Shown: piece by piece, positions 1-8,187 of the stretch
Position numbering within the stretch: the stretch's first letter is position 1
How the letters are laid out: every line of letters begins with the position of its first letter
NCBI GenBank assembly: GCA_030524205.1
Contig: JAUNGZ010000011.1
Location: 1 to 64,000 of the forward strand
Length of the DNA: 64,000 bases
Source of the DNA: Eubacteriales bacterium
Lineage (GTDB): Bacteria > Bacillota > Clostridia > Oscillospirales > Butyricicoccaceae
Reading direction: 5' to 3'
Made by a program: the position numbers and the translations under genes
Notes under the pieces: generated by a model
What the model was told of the DNA's origin: nothing
Seen by the model: the letters and a program-made list of their open reading frames with translations, nothing else
Databases searched by the model: none

Positions 1-333
1 GGAAAGCGCGAAGAACAGGTTCGTTTCGTTGACGCGGCTCAGCCGCAGGGCTTTTTGCGGGTCGCACACGGTTTCCGGCTTAGGCAGCGGTTCGAGCCCT
101 TCCCGCTGAAGAGCTTTACAGTAAGCCTCATAGCCCGGTGCGGTGAGATAAAAGCACTTGATTCGCGGCGCTTTGACGAGGCCGAGCAGGCCTGCGCGGC
201 ACAACCTTTGAAAAGAGTCCTTGACGCTTTCATAACAGTCCGGCATCAGCCGCAGTGCATGATACGGCAACTCGCCGTAAGCCGCGGCGCGAAGCAGCAG
301 GCGGAACGCAATGCTGTTGGCGTGCAGCTTCAT
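1..333 (-). CDS. Partial winged-helix-like protein of a mobile element (C-terminus outside window)
   Basis: An open frame starts with ATG at 333 and runs off the left edge without a stop. Its 111 visible residues begin MKLHANSIAFRLLLRAAAYG and contain short helical stretches followed by a strand-rich segment ending KAPRIKCFYLTAPGYEAY, which resembles a winged helix such as those of replication-relaxation-type proteins on clostridial plasmids and integrative elements. The start overlaps the stop of the upstream gene as ATGA, so the two genes are translationally coupled. The family assignment is inference from the fold pattern and the neighbours (DUF6100-like and excisionase-like genes); I do not recognise a specific family. 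Confidence 0.5.
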   Translation of the reverse strand, partial: MKLHANSIAFRLLLRAAAYGELPYHALRLMPDCYESVKDSFQRLCRAGLLGLVKAPRIKCFYLTAPGYEAYCKALQREGLEPLPKPETVCDPQKALRLSRVNETNLFFALS

Positions 334-935
334 GGCACGGCCTCCATCACCGGGATCTTGCCGGGACGGAGCGTGACGACGGTTCCGTCGTGCGGCGCCC
401 AGCAGGTCGATTGGATATTGGTGCAGTACAGGCCGCTGTCGCTGGTCAGAAGATAACGCTCGATCGTATTCAGCACGGCGCGCGTTTCAAGGTTGTCGTG
501 GTCGCGCACGTCGGCGGGGCGGTGCGAAGCTGCATAACAATGCAGAAATTCGACCGTGCATTCCCGAAAACGCGGCAGGTCAGGTGCGTGCGCAGACAGC
601 AGCGCGTCGAGCGGTTCGCAGATAAACGCGCTGTCGCAGCCGCGCTTGGTCAGCAGCAGCGGCAACCGAATGACAACGGTAGCTCTTGTCATTTGGAGCG
701 AATAACCGTCGGCTATGGGGTTCGCCCGTTCCGGAGATTTCCCGCAGGATCGGAAATCTCCGGAACGGGCTTTTGTTTGTGTGTAAAGCTGTCGGGCGGC
801 GAGCGCCGTTTGCTGCGCCGCGCTTGTCAGGTGGTAAAGGTATTCGTCGTCATATCGGCCGGCTGCAAGACGCGCCGCAATATCATTCGTTTTTTGCAGC
901 GCGGCAGTAAAGTCGCTGGAGAGAGTATCGCTCAT
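330..935 (-). CDS. DUF6100-like mobile-element protein
   Basis: This 201-residue protein starts MSDTLSSDFTAALQKTNDIA. The ATG at 935 is chosen because AAGGAG lies 8 nt upstream; a GTG at 944 sits too close to that site. The N-terminal part is a helical segment with a YDDEYLYHLTSAAQQTALAAR pattern (here split over about residues 28-50), and the C-terminal part is strand-rich with several cysteines. It resembles the DUF6100 proteins found on conjugative and integrative elements of gut Clostridia. No catalytic motif is visible. It is coupled by an ATGA overlap to the partial gene downstream. Function is unknown. Confidence 0.55.
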   Translation of the reverse strand: MSDTLSSDFTAALQKTNDIAARLAAGRYDDEYLYHLTSAAQQTALAARQLYTQTKARSGDFRSCGKSPERANPIADGYSLQMTRATVVIRLPLLLTKRGCDSAFICEPLDALLSAHAPDLPRFRECTVEFLHCYAASHRPADVRDHDNLETRAVLNTIERYLLTSDSGLYCTNIQSTCWAPHDGTVVTLRPGKIPVMEAVP

Positions 936-944
936 CTGTATCAC

Positions 945-1261
945 TCCTTGTCAGATCTATAGGGCAGGCATTGAAAATTTACCGTGTAAACCTTGCCGTC
1001 TAACGGCTCGGTAAAGAGGACGGCCGCGTGGTTTTGCAGGACGCGAAAAGCGGAACGAAAAGAGCGGCCCAAAGCGAAATTCAAATGGTAAGCGCCTCTT
1101 TTCAACCACGCCGTTCACATTTGCAGCAGTTCAATTCCGCACCTTTTTTCGGTTCGTTCCATCGTGCGGAAAAGGTGCGGAAACTTTGAAAAGCACCGCT
1201 CCAAATTGCAAAAAAACACCGCGCGGGCTTGCCTGATTTACCGCCCGGTTTACAGTGGTTT
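945..1261. other. Intergenic stretch without a gene; holds one long inverted repeat
   Basis: I see no coding frame with a ribosome binding site here. The only clear structure is the inverted repeat at 1135-1182, listed separately. Confidence 0.5.
1135..1182. repeat. Perfect 13-bp inverted repeat with 22-bp loop
   Basis: TTCCGCACCTTTT at 1135-1147 is matched by AAAAGGTGCGGAA at 1170-1182. It lies between the DUF6100-like gene and the excisionase-like gene. It lacks a terminal T run, so it is a weak terminator candidate. A recombinase or replication-protein site is an alternative. Confidence 0.6.
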
Positions 1262-1465
1262 TCAGCAAACGCCCTCCCCAGTCTGTCTGTCGATCCAAGC
1301 GATTAGCTTGTCCTTCGGTACAAGCTTTCTCTTTCCGATATGCAGCGTGGGAAAATCCGCACGGCGCAGCAGTTGGTATGCGCCCGCGCGGGAAATGCCC
1401 AGCAGCTCGGCGATCTGCCCCGCGTTCAGCACCTCCGGATAGTCCTCGTATGGCAGCTTGTTCAT
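1262..1465 (-). CDS. Excisionase-like helix-turn-helix protein
   Basis: This 67-residue protein begins MNKLPYEDYPEVLNAGQIAE and continues with LLGISRAGAYQLLRRADFP, a MerR-like/HTH_17 winged helix as in excisionases and helix-turn-helix domain proteins of mobile elements. The segment IGKRKLVPKDKLIAWI is the typical wing and end of this fold. The start at 1465 has AGGAGGA about 8 nt upstream, whereas the longer frame starting at 1513 has no site. The gene is divergent from the XRE repressor. It probably binds an attachment or transfer site of the element to which the flanking genes belong. No integrase is visible in this part of the window. Confidence 0.75.
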   Translation of the reverse strand: MNKLPYEDYPEVLNAGQIAELLGISRAGAYQLLRRADFPTLHIGKRKLVPKDKLIAWIDRQTGEGVC

Positions 1466-1582
1466 TGTGAAAATCCTCCTGTTGTCAAGATGTAAGCAAC
1501 CCGCGCATGGCACAAGTCAGGCGATACGCGCTCTAAGTTGTTGCTCCACAGAAGACAACCATCCCCTTACGTGATATGCCTA

Positions 1583-1680
1583 TTTGGTGACAGTGAGATA
1601 AAGCACATAAAAATATCACCAAACGATCATGCTGACAGTATACACGCAGCAATGCGCGTTGTCAATCGAATGGTGACAAA
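1583..1680. promoter_or_regulatory. Probable operator sites of the XRE repressor
   Basis: TTTGGTGA at 1583-1590 and TCACCAAA at 1616-1623 form an inverted repeat, and a third half-site TGGTGACAAA lies at 1671-1680. They sit just upstream of the XRE gene promoter in the divergent region shared with the excisionase-like gene. Binding by the XRE protein is inference. Confidence 0.5.
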
Positions 1681-1704
1681 AATACATAAATTTTTATTTA
1701 GATA

Positions 1705-1733
1705 TTGAACTGGATGACACGATGTGCTTTAAT
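1705..1733 (+). promoter_or_regulatory. Promoter of the XRE-DRT1 operon
   Basis: TTGAAC at 1705-1710 and TTTAAT at 1728-1733 are separated by 17 bp and lie 36 bp upstream of the XRE start. Confidence 0.55.
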
Positions 1734-1769
1734 AGACATAACAGCACGGAATGACAAGGAGGTATGGAG

Positions 1770-2348
1770 ATGCAGGAGAGCAATCCGGCGTTCGTTTCGT
1801 TCGGCGAGCGGCTGCGCGAGATCCGCAAGGAAAAGGGCATGTCGCAGCAGGCGTTTGCACAGATGCTTGGCACCTCGAAGCAGGTGCTCAGCCGCTACGA
1901 GACTGGACAGCGGTCGCCCAAGATCTCAAAAGTGCAGCAATACGCACAAAAGTTAGGCGTATCCGCGGAATATCTGATGGAGGAAACCGCCGAAGAAGGG
2001 GCGCTGAACGCCTTGTATGAGGGCGGCGGCCAGCCGTTTTACAAGATTTTCATCGACGTGACAGAGAAAATGGGGCTTAACATTCCGGGCATCGTGCGCG
2101 TGACCGGCCTGACGGACAAGCAGGTGCGCACGATCATCATGCACCGCATGAAGGACGCGCCGCTGTCGGTCGCACTGCGCCTTTCGGATACACTGAATGT
2201 CCCGCTGGAGGTGTGGACGGGCGAGCAGCACTATAAGCCAAGGGAGATTTCCATCGAGGCGTACGAGGTCGCCAGAGCCTACGATCGCGCATCTGACAAG
2301 GAGCGGAGTGTTGCGAGACTTGCGCTGGATTTGAAATTAGTGAAATAA
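1770..2348 (+). CDS. XRE-family transcriptional repressor
   Basis: This 192-residue protein has an N-terminal cro/cI helix-turn-helix at about residues 9-63, with the segments LREIRKEKGMSQQAFAQMLG and TSKQVLSRYETGQRSPKIS. A second helical domain, FYKIFIDVTEKMGLNIPGIV onward, looks like a second XRE-like unit (GLTDKQVRTIIM, SVALRLSDTLNVPLEVW). The ATG at 1770 is preferred to the ATG at 1764 because AAGGAGG is 7 nt from it. The gene ends 28 bp before the reverse transcriptase gene, so they probably form one operon. Inverted repeats upstream suggest autoregulation. I infer it controls expression of the defence gene. Confidence 0.8.
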   Translation: MQESNPAFVSFGERLREIRKEKGMSQQAFAQMLGTSKQVLSRYETGQRSPKISKVQQYAQKLGVSAEYLMEETAEEGALNALYEGGGQPFYKIFIDVTEKMGLNIPGIVRVTGLTDKQVRTIIMHRMKDAPLSVALRLSDTLNVPLEVWTGEQHYKPREISIEAYEVARAYDRASDKERSVARLALDLKLVK

Positions 2349-2376
2349 AAGATAGGCAGAGAGGTAGGGAAAAGAT

Positions 2377-5300
2377 ATGGGAATAAAACAGGCACCGGAC
2401 ATTTCCGCTATCCAGCGACTGTTGGAGATTTCCTACAAAAAGCTGAAATCCAGTGTGTTTTTTGACAAAACGCAGCTTGTGCTTCGGGACAAAATTGTAC
2501 AAGAGGAAGACAGGATAGAGGCTGTTATTGACCGATTGACAAAGCAGTTGATAAACGGCGACTTAAGCGATATCACGCCGTCCATTCTGAAAACTATCTC
2601 CATTTTGACGTTTCCGAAAAAGATGGCGGACGAAGAAAGTGAAAAGCCCGACCAATTGATCTCAAACCTCAATGTGCAAAAGCCGCGTGTAAAAGACCTG
2701 CAGTATTTCTGCGATATGAGTGTGGAGGGGTACATCCTCGGCGTGGCATGGCTTTTGGTGGTTGGCCATCGTCTGGATGCAGCCATCTATGAACATTCCT
2801 ATGGTAATCGCCTGCGCAAAAATCTGCTGGATGAGGAAACCGGCCGTCCCACCTATTCGCCTTATTTATTTGAGCCGTATTTTCAGCAATATGAGGGTTG
2901 GCGCGACCGCGCGCTTTCGTTCGCGCAAAAATCGCTGGCGCAGGGGCAAGATGTGGTGCTGCTGACGCTGGATTTCAAGCGTTTTTATTATCAAGTTGAT
3001 TTGACACAGCAGCATTTGCGGAAAATCGTCCGGCAGAGTGTCGCAGATTCGGAGCGGGAAATCCCGGAGGAATACGGTGCGCTGGTCGATCCGCTGACCG
3101 ATTTTGTTTGGCAGGTGATCGAAACCTATAGCCAAAAACTTCGCGAACAAAATCCCACGCTGATTGAAAACCGTAATGTTCTGCCGATCGGCTTTCATCC
3201 GTCGAACGTATTGGCCAACTATTGCCTCAAAAAGTTTGACGACACCTTAATAAATGGCTGGAATCCGCTGTACTACGGGCGCTATGTAGACGACATCATC
3301 ATTGTGGATAAGGTGGAAAAGAACAGCAAAATATATCGTGACGCACAGAATGGCAACTTAACGCCCGACTGTATGATCCAGTATTATTTGAAAAATTGCA
3401 GTGCGTGGCATCGACCGTATAGCTACTGCTCTTGGGAAAAGGACGGTGGATTGTTTATACCGCGCGATGTGACAAATCGAGAGGAAAATGAAATAGATAA
3501 AGAGAAGCAAAAAAAGGATGTTATCTATTCCGTTAACCCTGCGTTTACGGAATTTGAAGGGTCAAAGCTGATCGTTCAAAACCAGAAAATAAAGCTGTTC
3601 TACTTCAACGCGGAGCAGTCGGACGCGCTGCTGACCTGCTTTCAAAAGGGCCTCCGGGAAAACAAAAGCGAGTTTCGTTTTTTGCCGGAGGACGAGCCTG
3701 TGTTCCAGCGCGACGACTATTCTGAAATCTACGAATTCAGCGAGCAAGACGGCCCCAACAAACTTCGCGGCGTTGAAGGTATACGGCTCGACCGCTTCAA
3801 ACTATCTAAATTTTTGGGGAAATATATGCGCATCAGCGGCTTGGTGGAAGACGAAAAAGAATCGCAGTTTGTCGCGGATATTGATAAGATATTCACCCCG
3901 GTCGCTTTGATCGATCAGTATATCAGTTGGGAAAAGGTGCTGAGTATTCTCGCCTATAACGGCAGCTTCGATGCGTACAGCCGCTTTGTCGAAAGAATAT
4001 GGCGCGCTATCCATGAGCTTACCAAATCCGAGAATAACTCGATGGAAGCACAAAGTCTAAAGGACTCGTTGGAAGCGTTTCTCTTTTCTGCCATTCATAA
4101 AACTCTGGCTCTGATTTGGGGCGCGGCCGGGAACAATGCGGTCGAAGCGGTCGCAAAACGGCTCTTTGCAAGAACAAATGACACGCAGATTCTGGCGTGC
4201 TCCTTCATCAATAAAACACGGCTGAAGTACTGTCAAACCCGTATGTGCGACAAGTACGCCCTGCCCATTTTGATAGACGGCTGCCTTGGCAGCCTGTCAG
4301 AACTGCAATACAGTGAAAAAACATTCAATTTAACCATTTTGCAGGATGCGCTGAACGCCGGTTATACCGCCAATCGACTTGAAGAAGAGAAATATAAATA
4401 CTATCCTTATTTGATCACCATGAACGATCTGTCCATCCATCATGTTCTAAACCGACTGCGCCCCCACGAGCGCCATACCGCTTTGTATGGGCGGGACGAT
4501 GTGGAGGAGCAGAAAAAGCTGTACGTTCGTCTGAATTATCTGATCGACCCCGGAGAAAATCATGAAAGCACGCCGGTCGTTACCAAGGTGAGCGGACACC
4601 GCATGGCCATCCGCGTAGGTGATGGAAAACGGGACAGCGTTACCGTTGCGGTGGCCAACACGATCGTACAGCCGAAAACGGTGGAAGCCGTGTTTCTCAG
4701 CTCGCCGGACCGCAGTTACCAGCGGTATCAAAAGGCTGTATGCCTTGTCAATCAGGCGATTGAAAACCGCGCTGATATGCTGGTGCTGCCGGAAAGCTAC
4801 TGGCCTTTCGAGTGGCTGCCCATCCTCGCGCGCACCTGCGCGAAGAATCAGTTGGCTGTCGTCACAGGCGTGGAGCACTTGCGCGTGAAAAACGCTTCCG
4901 GCGACGATCCCGTCTATAATCTGACGGCGGTGATCCTGCCTTACGTAGAAGGGACGCAGAGGTTCAGCTATATCCACTTCCATGAAAAGACGCATTTTGC
5001 GCCAAGTGAACGGCAGATGGTGGAAAGTTACCACTGTAAGGTGAAGGAAGGGAAGCAGTATGAGCTGTATAACTGGAACGATTTCTGGTTTTCCGTGTAC
5101 TGCTGCTATGAATTGACCTCGATCACCGACCGCGCGCTGTTTCAGTCCTATGCGGACGCTTTGATCGCGGTGGAGTGGAACCGCGACGTGAATTATTACA
5201 GCAGCATCGTGGAATCACTGAGCCGCGACCTGCACTGCTATTGCATTCAGGTCAACACGGCGCAGTATGGCGACAGCCGCATCACGCAGCCCTCCAAGAC

Positions 5301-5526
5301 AGAAAAGAAGGACATCTTGAAGGTGAAAGGCGGGAAAAACCCCGCTGTCCTCGTTGATGCGATCGACATTAAGGCGCTGCGGGAATTTCAGCTAAAAGGC
5401 AACGTATTGCAGACAAGCGAGGGCAGGGACGCCCCCTATAAGCCTACACCGCCGGATTTCCACTACAAAATCGTGGAGGACAAGCTATTAGGTAAGCTGT
5501 GGGACAACTTGAAGCTGTCAAACTAA
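2377..5526 (+). CDS. drt1: Defence-associated reverse transcriptase type 1 (RT-nitrilase fusion, UG1 class)
   Basis: This 1049-residue protein has two recognisable domains. The N-terminal third is a reverse transcriptase: motif A VVLLTLDFKRFYY with D199, a motif B-like LPIGFHPSNVLANY at about 269-282, and the catalytic YVDD at 303-306. A middle region of about 400 residues shows no motif I recognise. The C-terminal part (about 745-1010) is a carbon-nitrogen hydrolase (nitrilase) domain with the full triad: E806 in MLVLPESYWP, K871 in HEKTHFAPSE and C910 in VYCCYELTS. RT-nitrilase fusion is the established architecture of DRT type 1 (UG1 group), which protects bacteria against phage. All catalytic residues are intact, so the enzyme is probably active. 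Base composition is AT-richer than the flanking operons, consistent with horizontal transfer. The gene is preceded by an XRE repressor and followed by a strong terminator, so the module appears self-contained. Confidence 0.9.
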   Translation: MGIKQAPDISAIQRLLEISYKKLKSSVFFDKTQLVLRDKIVQEEDRIEAVIDRLTKQLINGDLSDITPSILKTISILTFPKKMADEESEKPDQLISNLNVQKPRVKDLQYFCDMSVEGYILGVAWLLVVGHRLDAAIYEHSYGNRLRKNLLDEETGRPTYSPYLFEPYFQQYEGWRDRALSFAQKSLAQGQDVVLLTLDFKRFYYQVDLTQQHLRKIVRQSVADSEREIPEEYGALVDPLTDFVWQVIETYSQKLREQNPTLIENRNVLPIGFHPSNVLANYCLKKFDDTLINGWNPLYYGRYVDDIIIVDKVEKNSKIYRDAQNGNLTPDCMIQYYLKNCSAWHRPYSYCSWEKDGGLFIPRDVTNREENEIDKEKQKKDVIYSVNPAFTEFEGSKLIVQNQKIKLFYFNAEQSDALLTCFQKGLRENKSEFRFLPEDEPVFQRDDYSEIYEFSEQDGPNKLRGVEGIRLDRFKLSKFLGKYMRISGLVEDEKESQFVADIDKIFTPVALIDQYISWEKVLSILAYNGSFDAYSRFVERIWRAIHELTKSENNSMEAQSLKDSLEAFLFSAIHKTLALIWGAAGNNAVEAVAKRLFARTNDTQILACSFINKTRLKYCQTRMCDKYALPILIDGCLGSLSELQYSEKTFNLTILQDALNAGYTANRLEEEKYKYYPYLITMNDLSIHHVLNRLRPHERHTALYGRDDVEEQKKLYVRLNYLIDPGENHESTPVVTKVSGHRMAIRVGDGKRDSVTVAVANTIVQPKTVEAVFLSSPDRSYQRYQKAVCLVNQAIENRADMLVLPESYWPFEWLPILARTCAKNQLAVVTGVEHLRVKNASGDDPVYNLTAVILPYVEGTQRFSYIHFHEKTHFAPSERQMVESYHCKVKEGKQYELYNWNDFWFSVYCCYELTSITDRALFQSYADALIAVEWNRDVNYYSSIVESLSRDLHCYCIQVNTAQYGDSRITQPSKTEKKDILKVKGGKNPAVLVDAIDIKALREFQLKGNVLQTSEGRDAPYKPTPPDFHYKIVEDKLLGKLWDNLKLSN

Positions 5527-5543
5527 CAGGATATTTAAATTGA

Positions 5544-5590
5544 AAAAAGGTTCGAGTCGACAGCTATTTGCTGTAAACTCGAACCTTTTT
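5544..5590. terminator. Bidirectional terminator between DRT1 and operon A
   Basis: AAAAAGGTTCGAGT at 5544-5557 pairs with ACTCGAACCTTTTT at 5577-5590 (14-bp perfect stem with A and T tracts on both sides). It serves the convergent DRT1 and SLH-protein genes. Confidence 0.9.
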
Positions 5591-5623
5591 ATATTGCTAT
5601 TGGGGTTAAATAACCAGAGGGTC

Positions 5624-6619
5624 TTACCGTACCCGAAAGGTCGCTTCCACACTACCCCGTCCCACGGCGGCGGGTAAACCGGCGGGGGCGTCCAGCGCGC
5701 CCAGACGGGTGTAGCTGTAGCCGCTGTCAAAGGTTTGGTAAAACAGCACCAGACAATCGTCGCCGTACAGCATCAGATCGCCGGCGCGGATGGTGCCCGG
5801 ACGCGCGGCGTTGGCCGGCAGGCTGTCAGGCAGGTAATAATACTTCTCGTTCCCGTTCAGCTCGGACAGCGTCACGGTCAGCGGCAGGCGGTCAAGCAGC
5901 GCGCGCGTCGTTTCGTTGTCCTCCAGCGTGACAGGAAAGGCTTGGTTTCCGATCTCAACGGTTAGCTTGGGCAAAATGGCGGGGTCGTCCTGTCTGTCGG
6001 GTCCTTCGTTCGGCGCGCCGCCGGTCAGCCAGCGGCACAGGATGGCGGCGGTCTCGGCGCGGGTCGCGCGGCCGTTGGGATCGAAGCGGCCCCCATCCTT
6101 TCCGCTCACTATGCCGCCTGCGCACGCCCATGCGGCAGCGTCCGCCGCGTAGGACGGAATGGCAGTTTGATCGGCAAACGGCGTTGTTTCCGCTGCGGTC
6201 GGTCTGCCATCGACCCGCCACAATATTGCGGTCAGCTGGGCGCGGGTGACAGGGTCGTTCGGGCCGAAGCGCCCATCGCCGTAGCCGGTGACGACGCCCT
6301 GTTCATTCGCCCATGCGGCGGCTTCGGCGTAATAGGCCGCGCCGGACACGTCGGCAAACGGTTCGCCGCCTGCCGCCGGACTGCCCGCCTGCCGCCAGAG
6401 CATGGCGGTAAGCTGGGCGCGGAAGGTAGCATCATGCGGGGAAAAAGTGGTGTCTGATGTACCGCTGATCAGTCCGGTATCGCGGCAGTACCGCACAGCC
6501 GCGGCGTAGTAAGCGTCCTGCGGCACGTCTGCAAAGCCGGTATCGACGGCGAGCGCCGGAACGCCTATCTCAAACAGCACAGAAAGCGCCGTTAAGCAGG
6601 AAAGAAGCTTCTTCTTCAT
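5624..6619 (-). CDS. S-layer-homology protein with C-terminal cyclophilin-like domain
   Basis: This 331-residue exported protein has a signal peptide (MKKKLLSCLTALSVLFEIGV). Three S-layer-homology repeats span about residues 25-205, with the hallmarks GFADVPQDAYYAAAVRYC, PFADVSGAAYYAEAAAWA and ATRAETAAILCRWL, and should anchor it to secondary cell-wall polymer. The C-terminal 115 residues (LTVEIGNQAFPVTLEDNETT to RLGALD) match the cyclophilin-like fold family (PF18050-type), whose ligand is unknown. The start is the ATG at 6619, five bases from the stop of the upstream flavodoxin-like gene. It is the last gene of operon A, and the same domain pair recurs at 21985-22995. Confidence 0.85.
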   Translation of the reverse strand: MKKKLLSCLTALSVLFEIGVPALAVDTGFADVPQDAYYAAAVRYCRDTGLISGTSDTTFSPHDATFRAQLTAMLWRQAGSPAAGGEPFADVSGAAYYAEAAAWANEQGVVTGYGDGRFGPNDPVTRAQLTAILWRVDGRPTAAETTPFADQTAIPSYAADAAAWACAGGIVSGKDGGRFDPNGRATRAETAAILCRWLTGGAPNEGPDRQDDPAILPKLTVEIGNQAFPVTLEDNETTRALLDRLPLTVTLSELNGNEKYYYLPDSLPANAARPGTIRAGDLMLYGDDCLVLFYQTFDSGYSYTRLGALDAPAGLPAAVGRGSVEATFRVR

Positions 6620-6623
6620 TGGC

Positions 6624-7166
6624 TCAGGCCTTTCTGCCCATTTCGTAGGCATCCTGCAGCAGATTTGGCAGCGCCGCCATGTCGCCGGGTACTGTCGCGC
6701 CCACGCCGCGCACCACGCCGCAAAGCCGCGTTTTTTCAAAGCACGCGATCCAGCCGTTCAGACCGTTCACCGCGCCGTCCACGGCGCTCTCCTCCGATTC
6801 AGCGGCGGACGCCAGCAGATAGATATCGCGGAAGGCGTAGTCCTGCAGGAACAGCGGATTGGTGCGGTCAAGCAGCGTTTTCATCTGGCCGCTCATCTCG
6901 TAAAAGTAGATCGGGGTGGCGAATACGATCACGTCTGCGTGGAGCATTTTCTCTAAAACAGCGTCCATATCGTCGCGGATCACGCACTTTTGTGTTTGCT
7001 GGCAGGTGAGGCAGCCCTTGCAGAAGCCGATGGTTTTGTCGTGCAGGCTGACGGTCTCCACCCGATGGCCCGCCTCCCGCGCGCCTTCGGCGAACTGCTC
7101 TGCCAGCGCGGCGGAATTGCCCGCCTTGCGGGGGCTGGTGGAAAGGATCAATATTTTCTTACTCAT
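6624..7166 (-). CDS. Flavodoxin-like NAD(P)H-dependent FMN oxidoreductase
   Basis: This 180-residue protein has the FMN phosphate-binding motif STSPRKAGNSAAL at residues 9-21, a two-cysteine motif GFCKGCLTC near residue 50, and the flavodoxin segment VIVFATPIYFYEMSGQMKTL at about 80-100. These are typical of the NADPH-dependent FMN reductase / iron-sulfur flavoprotein-like family. It probably reduces quinones or other electrophiles in the cytosol. The ATG at 7166 is preferred because an upstream extension (to 7211) has no conserved sequence. It is translationally close to the SLH gene downstream. Confidence 0.85.
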   Translation of the reverse strand: MSKKILILSTSPRKAGNSAALAEQFAEGAREAGHRVETVSLHDKTIGFCKGCLTCQQTQKCVIRDDMDAVLEKMLHADVIVFATPIYFYEMSGQMKTLLDRTNPLFLQDYAFRDIYLLASAAESEESAVDGAVNGLNGWIACFEKTRLCGVVRGVGATVPGDMAALPNLLQDAYEMGRKA

Positions 7167-7207
7167 AAGAATTCCTCCTGTTGCGTCACAGCGTTTTTGG
7201 GGAACGG

Positions 7208-8152
7208 TCACTTCAGATTTGCGCGGAAAAAGTCGGTCAGCTTGTCAAAGGGGATGCGGTCGGTGCGGTCGTACAGGTCGATGTGCTCCGCGTCGTCCAC
7301 CACATACAGCTCCTTCGGCGCCTCGGCCTTGGCATAGGCGTTCTCGCTGAAAAATTTGCTGTGCGCCCGGTCGCCCACCACGAACAGGATGGGGCGGGGC
7401 GAAATCTCGTCGATGAAGTCCAGCAAACGGAAGTTCAGCATCGCCAGATCGCTGGTGGCGGTGAAGCCGCCGCGCGCGTTCGGGTGATGGCCGCGCTTCA
7501 CCGCGTAGAACCGCATCCACTCGTCCGTGATGGGATCGAGGCCCTCCGGCACTTCGTCCAGCGGCGTTTCGGGGAACGACGGCGTGTAAGCGGGAAAACC
7601 GTTTTCCGCGTCCGCCCAGCGCTGGCGGGACAGCCGCTCCTTTTCCGCCCGCAGCGCCGCCGCGTCCATGGAATCCCGGCCTGCCGCGCTCATGTCGTAC
7701 ATGCTGCACGCGGCCACGGCCTTGATGCGGGTGTCGCACTGGGCGGCGGACAGCGCGAAGCCGCCCGAACCGCAGATGCCGATCACGCCGATTTTCTCGC
7801 GGTCGACAACCGATTGCAAGCCCAGAAAATCCACGCCCGCGCTGAAATTCTCTGTAAAAATATCGGGGGACGAAACATGACGCGGCGCGCCGGCGGACTC
7901 GCCCATAAAGGACTGGTCGAACGTGAGCACCACAAAGCCTCGCTGCGCCAGCTCGTTCGCGTAAACGCAGGGGCCCTGTTCCTTGACGCCGCCGTAGGGC
8001 GCGCCCACGAGCAGAGCGGGGTGGCGCGCGCTTTGGTCAAGGTCTTTCGCGGTGTAAAACTCGCCCGCGATGTCCATGCCGTAGCGGTTTTGATAACAGA
8101 CGGCCGTTCTCTGTACGCGCTCGCTGAGCGGCGCGATATGATAGTTTCCCAT
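7208..8152 (-). CDS. Alpha/beta hydrolase (YcjY/dienelactone-hydrolase-like)
   Basis: This 314-residue protein has an oxyanion-hole region ALLVGAPYGGVKEQG, a nucleophile elbow GICGSGG with Ser129, and a likely acid and histidine in VVGDRAHSKFF and DDAEHIDLYDR near the C-terminus. It has no signal peptide, so it is cytosolic. The fold and length match the YcjY-type alpha/beta hydrolases, which cleave esters or small amides; the substrate is unknown. A GGAGGA site precedes the ATG at 8152. It sits inside operon A, 41 bp upstream of the flavodoxin-like gene, where it could act on a product imported by the same operon. Confidence 0.8.
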   Translation of the reverse strand: MGNYHIAPLSERVQRTAVCYQNRYGMDIAGEFYTAKDLDQSARHPALLVGAPYGGVKEQGPCVYANELAQRGFVVLTFDQSFMGESAGAPRHVSSPDIFTENFSAGVDFLGLQSVVDREKIGVIGICGSGGFALSAAQCDTRIKAVAACSMYDMSAAGRDSMDAAALRAEKERLSRQRWADAENGFPAYTPSFPETPLDEVPEGLDPITDEWMRFYAVKRGHHPNARGGFTATSDLAMLNFRLLDFIDEISPRPILFVVGDRAHSKFFSENAYAKAEAPKELYVVDDAEHIDLYDRTDRIPFDKLTDFFRANLK

Positions 8153-8187
8153 GATGATTCCTCCTGTTCTGCCGGTGGTTGGTCGTT

